From: Myxococcales bacterium
Lineage (GTDB): Bacteria; Myxococcota_A; Polyangia; Palsa-1104; SHYY01
Direction: 5' to 3'
DNA length: 39,664 nucleotides
Assembly: GCA_009692555.1 (NCBI GenBank)
Contig: SHYY01000033.1
Coordinates: 1-39,664, forward strand
The position numbers and the translations under genes were made by a program. Shown here piece after piece: positions 1-7,483 of this stretch (its first letter is position 1; the number at the start of each line of letters is the position of its first letter). Under the pieces are notes generated by a model, which saw only the letters and a program-made list of their open reading frames with translations, had not been told where the DNA came from and ran no database searches.

Positions 1-138
1 ATGGACAACTCAGTCGCCCTCGCGGCCGATCCATCCCGGCAGGCTTCGTTGCTCCTCCGTCAAATACAGAGAGTATTCTCCGTCGTCGCGCCTCGCCATC
101 CGGGCGCCTCGGCCGCGATCATCGATCGAGTTGTCCAT
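1..138. repeat. Inverted repeat bounding a ~138-bp segment
   Basis: The first 11 bases, ATGGACAACTC, return as an exact reverse complement at 128-138. After a 9-10 nt mismatched stretch a further 9-bp match (CGCGGCCGA) follows in each arm. The segment may be a small fold-back element or the visible end of something larger cut by the window edge. From 139 to 254 I see only a direct duplication of TCGCGGGCCCT (about 139-160) and no gene. Confidence 0.4.
10..138 (-). CDS. Possible 42-aa small protein with a YSLY motif
   Basis: An open frame starts with ATG at 138, inside the right arm of the inverted repeat, and stops just inside the left arm. The product would be 42 residues, acidic and basic by turns, with EYSLYLTEEQ in the middle and PGW near the end; an internal Met at residue 14 is an alternative start. 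No Shine-Dalgarno or TANNNT box is convincing. A second short frame containing YSLY lies inside the fold-back element at 36757-36933, which is the only reason to list it. I do not recognise a family, and it may be non-coding. Confidence 0.22.
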   Translation of the reverse strand: MDNSIDDRGRGARMARRDDGEYSLYLTEEQRSLPGWIGREGD

Positions 139-254
139 TCGCGGGCCCTTCGCGGGCCCTAAGCGCGACCGCGTCCTGGTCAAGCACCCGACGGTGCGGG
201 GGTGCAGGGGTGCAAGCGCAACCCACGGAACCGCGGTGCCGAGTCGGACGTCGC

Positions 255-995
255 TCAGCGGCTCTCGTAGACCTTCTGGGAGGGCAGTTCGACCGCCGAG
301 AGGAAGCCGCCCTTGCCGCAGCCGGTGTCGACGCCGATCAGGTCGGCGCGGAACCAGACGTCGGCCTTGTCGTCGAAGATCTTCTGGAACCAGGTGAGGT
401 GGTCGACGGGCAGCTGGCTGGTGACGGTGTGGCCGAAGACCAGGCGCTTGCCAAGGTAGCCGGTCCAGAAGTCGCCCTCGCGCATCCACATCAGCGGGCG
501 CTCGCGGCCCAGGCCGGGGTGCAGCCAGAGCGTGCCCTCCCCTTCCAGGCCGGCGTGGACGTAGATCGCGTGCTCGTCCTCGTACCAGGTCGGGAGCTGG
601 CGCATCCAGTCGCGGAGGGATGCGGGGAGCCATTTCGATGGCTCGAGGAGGCGCGCCGCGGTCTGGAACTCGGTGAGGCCGGCGCAGTCGACGAACGAGC
701 GCAGCGTCTCCAGGCAGCCGTTCGATTGCGGGAGGAGGAAGCCGGGATTCGGCTTTTCCCAGCAATCGAGCCAGGCGTCCTCGTGATTGCCGCGGAGGGT
801 CACGCAGCGGCCCGGAAATTCGGTGCGGAAGCGTTCGACCCGCTCGATCACCTCGCGCGAGGCCGGGCCGCGATCGATGTAATCCCCGAGGAAGACCACC
901 GTGTCGCAGGCGTCGAGGTCGGGCAACTTGGCGAGCAATCGCTCGAGGTGCTCGAGGTCGCCGTGGATATCACCGATTGCGATCGTGCGGTCCAT
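255..995 (-). CDS. PPP-family metallophosphoesterase (serine/threonine phosphatase-like)
   Basis: This 246-residue cytoplasmic protein carries the metal-binding signatures of the calcineurin-like/PPP phosphatases in order: GDIHG at residues 8-12, GDYIDRG at 37-43 and GNHED at 69-73, then later histidines in YVHAGL and GHTV. These ligate two metals, so it should hydrolyse phosphoesters; bacterial relatives act on phosphoproteins or on diadenosine tetraphosphate, and the sequence does not decide between them. Its length is normal for the small bacterial PPP type. The ATG at 995 has a Shine-Dalgarno GAGGG seven bases upstream. It begins only 19 bp after the stop of the FG-GAP lipoprotein gene on the same strand, so the two are probably cotranscribed. 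Confidence 0.9.
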   Translation of the reverse strand: MDRTIAIGDIHGDLEHLERLLAKLPDLDACDTVVFLGDYIDRGPASREVIERVERFRTEFPGRCVTLRGNHEDAWLDCWEKPNPGFLLPQSNGCLETLRSFVDCAGLTEFQTAARLLEPSKWLPASLRDWMRQLPTWYEDEHAIYVHAGLEGEGTLWLHPGLGRERPLMWMREGDFWTGYLGKRLVFGHTVTSQLPVDHLTWFQKIFDDKADVWFRADLIGVDTGCGKGGFLSAVELPSQKVYESR

Positions 996-1014
996 TGGTT
1001 GTCCCTCGGAGTCG

Positions 1015-4000
1015 CTATTGCGCGGTATTGAGGAGAATGCTGACGCTGGCCGATTCGTGCGAGTTTCCGACGATCAGGTCGACCCGCCCGTCGGCGTTCA
1101 TGTCGCGCACCGCCAGCGCCACCGGGCTGAACCCCGCCGGGAACGGCAGCGCTGCCTGAAAGGTGCCGTCGCCGTTGCCCGCGAGCAGGCTCACGCCGTC
1201 GCTGCTGGTGTCGGCGGTGGCGAGATCGGGCTTGCCGTCGCCGTTGAAGTCGCCGACCCCCAGCGCGCTCGGCTTCTTGCCCACCGCGTAGGTCTTGGGA
1301 GCCTGGAAGGTGCCGTTTCCCGCGCCGAGGAGGAGGTTCACCGAGTCGGTGCCGAGCGCGGCGGTGGCGAGATCGGGCAGGCCGTCGAGATTGAAATCGG
1401 CGATCACCACGCCGTTCGGGGTGGTGCCGTTCCCGGTCGCGTAGGTCACGGCGGCGGGGAAGGTGCCGTCGCCCTTGCCGAGGAGCACGCTGACGCTGTT
1501 GCCGCCCAGACCGTTGACCACCACCAGGTCGATGGTCTTGTCGCCGTTCAGATCGCCGACGGCAGCCATGTGGGGCTCGATTCCGACGGCGTAGGGCACG
1601 CCCTTCACGAAGTAGCCGGTGCCATTTCCGATCAGCACCTCGACGGTGTTCTTCGCCGTCACCACCGAGATGAGATCGATCTTGCCGTCGTTGTTGACGT
1701 CCGCCACCGTCGCGGAGCCGCCGCCGCCGGTGGTGGAGAGAGCGGTCTGGAAGGTGCCGTTGCCATTGCCCCGGAGGATCGCCAGGCCGGTGCCGAGGGC
1801 GTTCCCGACCGCGGCATCGGCCTTGGCGTCGCCGTTGAAGTCGGCGATCGCCACCGAGGCGGGGAGCGCGGGAAGGACGCTGGTCTTCATGCGCTGCCCG
1901 GCGAGGAGCACGCCGCCGCCTGCCCCGAGGAGGACCGTGGCGTTGAAGAGCGTCTGGGTGGTGGCGACCACCACATCGGGTTTTCCATCGCCGTTCAGGT
2001 CCTCCACCGCGACGCCGGCCGAGTAGATGCTGCCGCCGAAGTTCTGTGCGGCGGCGAAGGTCCCGGTGCCGCTCCCGACCAGCAGGCCGAGATCGGACGA
2101 CATCGCATTGGCGGTGACCAGATCGAGCTTGTTGTCGCCGCTGAAATCGGCCGCGGCGAGGCCGACACACCCGGTGGCGGCGGCGTACTTCACCGCGATC
2201 GCGAAGAGGCCGTTGCCCTGGCCGAGCATCACCCGCACGTCGCTCTGGGCCCCGTTGGCAACCACCGCGTCGAGCTTGCCGTCGGCGTTCAGATCGACCG
2301 CGAGGAGGGTGTCGCCGCCCGCGGAGAGGTTGGCCCCGGCGGTGAATGTCCCGTCGCCCTTGCCGACCAGGAGCGCGCTCTGGAACTGCCCGAGGTCGGC
2401 GATCAGGAGATCGGTCTTGGCGTCGCCGTTGAAGTCGCCGGTGGCGATCGACTGCGGGTTCGTCCCGGCGCCGTAGGCCACCGCGGCGGCGAAGGTGCCG
2501 TTGCCCTTGTTGAGGAGCACGCTGACGTCGTGGCTGGCCAGGTTGGTCACCGCGAGATCGAGCTTGCCGTCGCCGTTCCAGTCGCCGCGCGCCACCGCCG
2601 AGGGGTTCTGGCCGACCGGGTAGTTCACCGGCGCGGCAAAGCTGCCATCCCCCTTTCCGACCAGAACGCTGACCGTGTTGTCGGCGCCGTTGGCCACCGC
2701 GAGATCGAGCTTGCCGTCGCCGTCGAGGTCGCCGGAGGCGAGGGCCGACGCGAAGCCGCCGGCCGGCGAGGCCTTGGCGAGCGCGAACGCGCCCGTCCCG
2801 AGACCGCGCAGCACGCTCACGCTCTTGCTCCCGCTGTTGGCGACCGCCAGATCGGGCTTCCCGTCGGTGTCGAAGTCGGCGGTGATCACCTGGCGGGGCG
2901 CCATCCCGACCTCGTAGGTCGCCGGGGCGCGGAACACGCCCTTGCCCGCCCCGAGGTGCACCGAGACCCAGCCCGCGCCGGCGCCACTGCCGAGGGCGAG
3001 ATCGGCGATCCCGTCGCTGTTCCAGTCGCCGGTGACCACCGATTGCGGGGCCGCGGCCACGCCGTACGAGAGCGGCGGCGCGAAGGCGATGGTCGATTTC
3101 ACGCACGCGTTGCCGGCGCATTTGCCGCTCGCGCAGTCGCCGCCCTGGAGGCACGCCTTTCCGGAAACGCAGCCGAGGCAGGCGCCGCCGCCGCAATCGA
3201 TATCGGTCTCGGCGCCGTTCTTCATCCCGTCGATGCAGCTGAAGACGGCGCACTTGAGGAGGGTGCAGACCTTGCTCAGGCAGTCGCCAGCGACGGCGCA
3301 CACCTTCCCGCCGGCGCAGCCGGGGCAGACCCCGCCGCAGTCGACGTCGGTTTCCTTGCCGTTCTTTACCAGATCGCCGCAGCCGGCGCCGACGCACACG
3401 CCCAGTTTGCACGACCCGCTCAGGCAGTCGGCGTTGACCAGGCAGCTCTTGGTGTCGGCGCACTTCGCGGCGCAGGTGCCGCCGCAGTCGAGGTCGGCCT
3501 CCTTGCCGTTCCTGGTCGCGTCGAAGCAGGAGGCTGCCTTGCACAGCTTGGTGGTGCACACCCCCTCGACGCAGTCGACAGCGACGAGGCAGCCCTTGCC
3601 GACGGCGCACTTCGGGCAGGGGCCGCCGCAGTCGATGTCGGTCTCGGTGCCGTTCTTGATTTTGTCGCCGCACATCCCGCCGGCACAGACGTTGGCGGTG
3701 CACACGCCGGAGAGGCAATCGAGGCCGGCCATGCAGCCCTTGCCGTCGGGGCAGCGCGGGCAGGAGCCGCCGCAATCGAGGTCGGTCTCGTCGCCGTTCT
3801 TCATCTTGTCGTCGCAGGCGGGCGGTTCGCACAGGCCGCCCTTGCACGCGCCGCTCGCGCAGTCGGAGGGCGCGGCGCAGCTCTTTCCATCGACACACTT
3901 CGGGCAGGTGGCGCCGCAGTCGACGTCGGTTTCCTTGCCGTTCTTCGCGCCGTCATCGCACGCCGGGACCACGCAGCGCCCCATCTTGCACACCCCGCCC

Positions 4001-4497
4001 GAGCAGTCGGCAGCGACGGCGCAGAGCTGACCGCCTTCGCACTTCGCGCACGGGCCGCCGCAGTCGACGTCGGTCTCCTGGCCGTTCTTCGCGCCGTCGC
4101 TGCACCGGCCCGCGGCGCACTTGCCGCCGGTGCACACCCCGCTCGCGCAGTCGGCCCCCGCCGCGCAGGTGCGCCCGCCTTCGCACTTCCCGCAGGTGCC
4201 GCCGCAGTCGACGTCGCTCTCGGCGCCGTTCTTGACGCCGTCCTTGCACCCCGGCTGGGCGCAGTGGCCGCCGAGACACGCGCCGCTCTTGCAATCTCCG
4301 CCGCCGTTGCAGACCTTGCCGTCGTCGCACGGCTGGCAGGTGCCCCCGCAGTCGACGTCGCTCTCGTCGCCGTTGCGGAGCTGATCCCCGCACACCGGCG
4401 TCTCGCGCTTCGTGTCGCCGCAGCCGAGGCCAACCGGGGTGGCGAGAAGCGCGGCGCAAAGGACACCGCGAAGCCAGGCGGAGCGACGGTAGGCCAT
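1015..4497 (-). CDS. Secreted Cys-repeat and FG-GAP/VCBS beta-propeller lipoprotein
   Basis: The 1160-residue product starts with a hydrophobic signal ending in VGLGC, a permissive lipobox, so I read it as a lipoprotein. Nine Cys-rich repeats of about 37 residues follow, each with a core like NGxETDVDCGGxCxxC and a DCxSGxC tail. After them come 14 FG-GAP/VCBS blades (GDFNGDGKPDLAVAN type) with Asp/Asn-rich calcium-binding loops and GNGTF strands. Fourteen blades fit two seven-bladed propellers. Such proteins act in adhesion or ligand binding at the surface; the ligand is unknown. The TTG at 4533 would add 12 residues, but ATG 4497 places the signal peptide correctly. It is transcribed divergently from the MYXO-CTERM gene, 78 bp away. 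The long open frames antisense to it are by-products of its GC-rich repeats. Confidence 0.88.
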   Translation of the reverse strand: MAYRRSAWLRGVLCAALLATPVGLGCGDTKRETPVCGDQLRNGDESDVDCGGTCQPCDDGKVCNGGGDCKSGACLGGHCAQPGCKDGVKNGAESDVDCGGTCGKCEGGRTCAAGADCASGVCTGGKCAAGRCSDGAKNGQETDVDCGGPCAKCEGGQLCAVAADCSGGVCKMGRCVVPACDDGAKNGKETDVDCGATCPKCVDGKSCAAPSDCASGACKGGLCEPPACDDKMKNGDETDLDCGGSCPRCPDGKGCMAGLDCLSGVCTANVCAGGMCGDKIKNGTETDIDCGGPCPKCAVGKGCLVAVDCVEGVCTTKLCKAASCFDATRNGKEADLDCGGTCAAKCADTKSCLVNADCLSGSCKLGVCVGAGCGDLVKNGKETDVDCGGVCPGCAGGKVCAVAGDCLSKVCTLLKCAVFSCIDGMKNGAETDIDCGGGACLGCVSGKACLQGGDCASGKCAGNACVKSTIAFAPPLSYGVAAAPQSVVTGDWNSDGIADLALGSGAGAGWVSVHLGAGKGVFRAPATYEVGMAPRQVITADFDTDGKPDLAVANSGSKSVSVLRGLGTGAFALAKASPAGGFASALASGDLDGDGKLDLAVANGADNTVSVLVGKGDGSFAAPVNYPVGQNPSAVARGDWNGDGKLDLAVTNLASHDVSVLLNKGNGTFAAAVAYGAGTNPQSIATGDFNGDAKTDLLIADLGQFQSALLVGKGDGTFTAGANLSAGGDTLLAVDLNADGKLDAVVANGAQSDVRVMLGQGNGLFAIAVKYAAATGCVGLAAADFSGDNKLDLVTANAMSSDLGLLVGSGTGTFAAAQNFGGSIYSAGVAVEDLNGDGKPDVVVATTQTLFNATVLLGAGGGVLLAGQRMKTSVLPALPASVAIADFNGDAKADAAVGNALGTGLAILRGNGNGTFQTALSTTGGGGSATVADVNNDGKIDLISVVTAKNTVEVLIGNGTGYFVKGVPYAVGIEPHMAAVGDLNGDKTIDLVVVNGLGGNSVSVLLGKGDGTFPAAVTYATGNGTTPNGVVIADFNLDGLPDLATAALGTDSVNLLLGAGNGTFQAPKTYAVGKKPSALGVGDFNGDGKPDLATADTSSDGVSLLAGNGDGTFQAALPFPAGFSPVALAVRDMNADGRVDLIVGNSHESASVSILLNTAQ

Positions 4498-4562
4498 GCT
4501 CCCTAGGTAGCGCAGCGTGCCGGGCAGCGTCAATTCTCGCCGCGGCCCGGCCGGCTGCTTGT

Positions 4563-4568
4563 TACAGT
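4563..4568 (+). promoter_or_regulatory. Leaderless-type -10 box (TACAGT)
   Basis: TACAGT is followed by 7 nt and the ATG at 4576. It fits the TANNNT-plus-6-to-8-nt spacing seen before many genes here, implying transcription starts at or next to the start codon. No Shine-Dalgarno is visible. Confidence 0.5.
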
Positions 4569-4575
4569 GGCGGCC

Positions 4576-5925
4576 ATGCAGCGCTCCCTCGCCTTCGTGC
4601 TGGCAGGCGTCGTCATGACGTGGTCCGCGGCCGCCATCGCCCAGGTGCCCGACGCGACCCTCACCGTCATCCTCAAGAACGCGGGCGTCGGCACCTTCAA
4701 CAAGACCAACACCATCGGCACCGAGGTGCGCGTCTTCGCCGAGTCGGTGGTGGCGGCGAAGTACAACGGGGCGACCAACGTGTACGCGCCGACCGTCGGA
4801 ACCGCCGGCCCCGGGGTGGGCTTCTCCGCCAAGGTCGACTCGCTCTACTCACCGACCAAGGTCCCGAACAACAAATACTTCGTTCACCTCGAATGGGAGG
4901 ACACCGCCAACAAGAAGGTGTCGCTCGGCCCGTACACCGTCCCGGCGGGCGCGAGCAGTCTCGGCGCGGGCGGAATCGGCAGCGCGGTGGCGATCGATGT
5001 CAAGAACGACGCGCCGCCGGCCTCGTCGAGCCTCAACTGCTATGCCGACAATCCCGACAAGTCCACCAATCTCTATTTCTACTGGACCGGGACGGCGTTT
5101 TACGTCGACCGCGACCTTACGGAGATGCACGTCGGGACGATGGCTGGATTTGCGCTCACCGTGGCCACGCGGGTGGCGCAGCTCCCGTTCGGGACCACCT
5201 TCCGCAAGGTGTCGGGCTTGAAGCCGGGGACCGCCTACTTCTACTGCGTGCGGGAGGTCGATCGCTACGGCGCCACCACCGACACCTGCCGTGCGATGGC
5301 CTGCACCACCGACGGGGCGATGATGATGCCGGATCTGGCGATGGCCCCCGACCTGGCGATGGCTCCCGACCTGGCGACGGCCAAGGATCTGGCCATGGCG
5401 GATCTGGCGACGGGGAAAGCCGATCTGGCCATGGGCGCGGCGGATCTCGCGATGGCGATGGGGATGGCCGATCTCGCCACGGGCGCGAGTGATCTTTCGA
5501 TGGGTGCGGCGGACCTCGCGATGGAGACGGCCGACCTGGCGGTGGCCGCGCCCGATCTCGCGATCGGCGCACCCGATCTCGCGATGGGCGGCGGGGCGGA
5601 CCTGGCGACGGTGGCCGACCTCGCGGTGGGCGGCGGCGCCGATCTCGGGATGGGCGGCGAGGACGGACCGGTGGGAGGCGATCTCGGGATGGCGGTCGGC
5701 GAGGGTGGATCGGTGGAGGGCGCCGATATCGGGGGCGTGCCCGCGGACGGGAACGCGGCCGACGGATCCCCCGGCAGCGACGGAGAATTCCCGACCGGCG
5801 GCGCTCCGGCGGCCGGCTGCGGCTGCTCCACCGCGCCCGCCAGCCCGCTCCGCGCCGGCCCGCTGGCGGCCCTCGGGCTGCTGATCGTTGCGCTCCGCCG
5901 CACGCGCCGCCGCGGTTCCCGATGA
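4576..5925 (+). CDS. Secreted MYXO-CTERM protein with Asp-Leu repeat stalk
   Basis: The 449-residue product has a Sec signal peptide (residues 1 to about 23, ending AIAQ). A globular region of about 225 residues follows, containing one fibronectin-like stretch (LKPGTAYFYC) and few cysteines. Then comes a long low-complexity stalk of repeats such as PDLAMA and ADLATG. The tail is a MYXO-CTERM sorting signal: a GCGCS motif, a short hydrophobic helix and a final Arg cluster. Proteins with this tail are anchored and processed at the cell surface of myxobacteria. The function of the globular part is not recognised. The gene ends with an ATGA overlap onto the PhoD-like gene, so the two are translationally coupled. 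GTG at 4567 is an alternative start, but the TANNNT box favours 4576. Confidence 0.82.
   Translation: MQRSLAFVLAGVVMTWSAAAIAQVPDATLTVILKNAGVGTFNKTNTIGTEVRVFAESVVAAKYNGATNVYAPTVGTAGPGVGFSAKVDSLYSPTKVPNNKYFVHLEWEDTANKKVSLGPYTVPAGASSLGAGGIGSAVAIDVKNDAPPASSSLNCYADNPDKSTNLYFYWTGTAFYVDRDLTEMHVGTMAGFALTVATRVAQLPFGTTFRKVSGLKPGTAYFYCVREVDRYGATTDTCRAMACTTDGAMMMPDLAMAPDLAMAPDLATAKDLAMADLATGKADLAMGAADLAMAMGMADLATGASDLSMGAADLAMETADLAVAAPDLAIGAPDLAMGGGADLATVADLAVGGGADLGMGGEDGPVGGDLGMAVGEGGSVEGADIGGVPADGNAADGSPGSDGEFPTGGAPAAGCGCSTAPASPLRAGPLAALGLLIVALRRTRRRGSR
5329..5694 (+). repeat. Degenerate coding repeat of Asp-Leu-Ala units
   Basis: About 17 units of a 15-30 bp motif (GATCTGGCGATGG and variants) encode DLAM/DLAT peptides just before the MYXO-CTERM anchor. 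Unit length varies, as expected from slippage and unequal crossing-over under selection for Asp-Leu spacing. Confidence 0.75.
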
Positions 5926-7373
5926 AGGTCCGGGAGGCCGGAGAACCGGCCGCCACCAGCGAGCCATCCCTCGCGCCCACGCGGCGCGAGTTCCTCGTGG
6001 TGACCTCGGCCGCCGCCGCTGCATTGATCGCGGGCTGTGCCGCGGGAACATCCACCGACGGTGGCGATGCCGGGACCACGCCCGCCGACGCCGCGCTGCC
6101 ACCCGATCTGGCGATGCTTCCGATCGATCCGCCCGACGGGGTGGGCGAGTCCGGCGCGTTCGGCCTGGGCGTCGCGAGCGGCGACGTCACCGCCGGGAGC
6201 GCGCTCCTCTGGACACGCCACGATGCCAGCGCCGCGCTGACTGTCTCGGTGTGGGAGATGCTGGGCGACACCTACGCCCGCCGGATCGCCACGCTGGACG
6301 CCGCTGCGATCGACGGTGGCTTCGTCCACGTCGAAGTCCCCGGACTGACCGCCGGAGCGCGCTACCGCTACGCCTTCTTCGAGATGAAGGACGGCCTGCG
6401 CACGGCGCGCAGCCCGATCGGCCGCTTCCGCGCCGCGCCCGCCGACTCCACGCAGGAGCCCCTGGTGATCGGCGCCATCTCCTGCACCAAGAACGGGCGC
6501 GCCTTCGACACCCTCGCACGCGCCGCCGAGCGGAGCGATCTCGCCACCTTCCTCCTCCTTGGCGACACCACCTACGCCGATGGCTGCAAAACGCTCGGCG
6601 AGTACCGCACGCGCTGGGTGGAGAACCTCTCCACCGCCGCCTACCGCGCCCTCCGCGCGTCGACCAGCGTGGTCGCCACCTGGGACGATCACGAGGTCGA
6701 CAACAACTGGGACGCGGAAAAAATCGACCCCGCAAAGGCTGCCACCGCGAAGCGCGCGCTGTTCGAGAACCTGCCGATCCGCCGCGCGCCGGCCGCGCCC
6801 GATCGCATCTGGCGAAGCCTCCGCTGGGGCCGCACCGCCGAGTTGTTCGTGCTCGACGCCCGCGGCGAGCGGCGCCCGTCGACGAAAAAGACCCCGCAGG
6901 CGGAGTACCTCTCGCGCCCGCAGATGGACTGGCTGAAGGCCGGCCTCGCGGCCAGCCCGTCTGTGTTCAAGCTGATCCTCAACTCGGTGCCGATCGGCTC
7001 GTTCCCGCTCGCGTTCCAGTTCGGCAACGACGATCGCTGGGAGGGCTACGCCGCGCAGCGAAACGAGATCCTGGAGCACGTCGAGAAGCAGAAGATCGGC
7101 GGCGTGCTGTGGGTGTCGGGCGACTTCCACCTCGCCAGCATCGGGCGCGTGTCGAGGAGCGGCCCCGGCGCGGCGGCGATCGAGGTGCTCGCCGGCCCAG
7201 GCGCGCAGACCGGCAACGTGCTCGCCGCCGGCCTCGGCGCGCCCCAGTTCGACTGGGTGAGCACCACCAACAACTACACCGCCCTCCACCTCGACCCGAT
7301 CAAGAGCCAGGTGCGGATCGTGTTCCACGACGGCAAGGACGCGATCATCGCGGACCGGTCCTACACCCTGTGA
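5922..7373 (+). CDS. PhoD-like alkaline phosphatase/phosphodiesterase, Tat lipoprotein
   Basis: The 483-residue product opens with a twin-arginine signal (TRREFL at residues 20-25) followed by LIAGC, so it is a Tat-exported lipoprotein with Cys39 as the lipidated residue. A linker containing PPDLAM follows. The body has an Ig-like N-terminal PhoD domain and then the metallophosphatase core: SCTKNGR, GDTTYADG, a WDDHEVDNN metal-binding motif, VLDARGER, and SGDFHLAS near the end. This matches PF09423 enzymes that cleave phosphomonoesters or phosphodiesters outside the cytoplasm, probably for phosphate scavenging. The Tat signal fits a protein that folds around its metals before export. It overlaps the upstream MYXO-CTERM gene by 4 bp. 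No PHO-type box was recognised. Confidence 0.88.
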   Translation: MKVREAGEPAATSEPSLAPTRREFLVVTSAAAAALIAGCAAGTSTDGGDAGTTPADAALPPDLAMLPIDPPDGVGESGAFGLGVASGDVTAGSALLWTRHDASAALTVSVWEMLGDTYARRIATLDAAAIDGGFVHVEVPGLTAGARYRYAFFEMKDGLRTARSPIGRFRAAPADSTQEPLVIGAISCTKNGRAFDTLARAAERSDLATFLLLGDTTYADGCKTLGEYRTRWVENLSTAAYRALRASTSVVATWDDHEVDNNWDAEKIDPAKAATAKRALFENLPIRRAPAAPDRIWRSLRWGRTAELFVLDARGERRPSTKKTPQAEYLSRPQMDWLKAGLAASPSVFKLILNSVPIGSFPLAFQFGNDDRWEGYAAQRNEILEHVEKQKIGGVLWVSGDFHLASIGRVSRSGPGAAAIEVLAGPGAQTGNVLAAGLGAPQFDWVSTTNNYTALHLDPIKSQVRIVFHDGKDAIIADRSYTL

Positions 7374-7407
7374 CGCTGAAACCTGATCGCCAGGCCCCGG
7401 TCGGGTG

Positions 7408-7413
7408 TAAAAT
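7408..7413 (+). promoter_or_regulatory. Candidate -10 box (TAAAAT) for the ASH-repeat gene
   Basis: TAAAAT stands out in the 110-bp gap after the PhoD-like gene. Transcription from about 7420 would leave a ~64-nt leader with an AAGGACGG Shine-Dalgarno 3 nt before ATG 7484. No clear -35 was seen. Confidence 0.35.
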
Positions 7414-7483
7414 GGTGCCTCGCGTGCGCTTGCACCAACACTTGGACTAGCTTGCCGGGCACCTCCCGGCCAAAGGACGGACG

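Noticed and set aside
848-4506. Open frames of over 1000 codons overlapping the FG-GAP gene on both strands
   Set aside because: They arise from the regular GC-rich codons of the repeats; their translations are Arg/Ala/Gly-rich without domains, whereas the minus-strand frame from 4497 shows signal peptide, Cys repeats and blades.
7412-7450. Twelve-codon upstream frame before the ASH-repeat gene
   Set aside because: Its ATG overlaps the likely -10 box, so it would not be in the transcript, and it lacks a Shine-Dalgarno.
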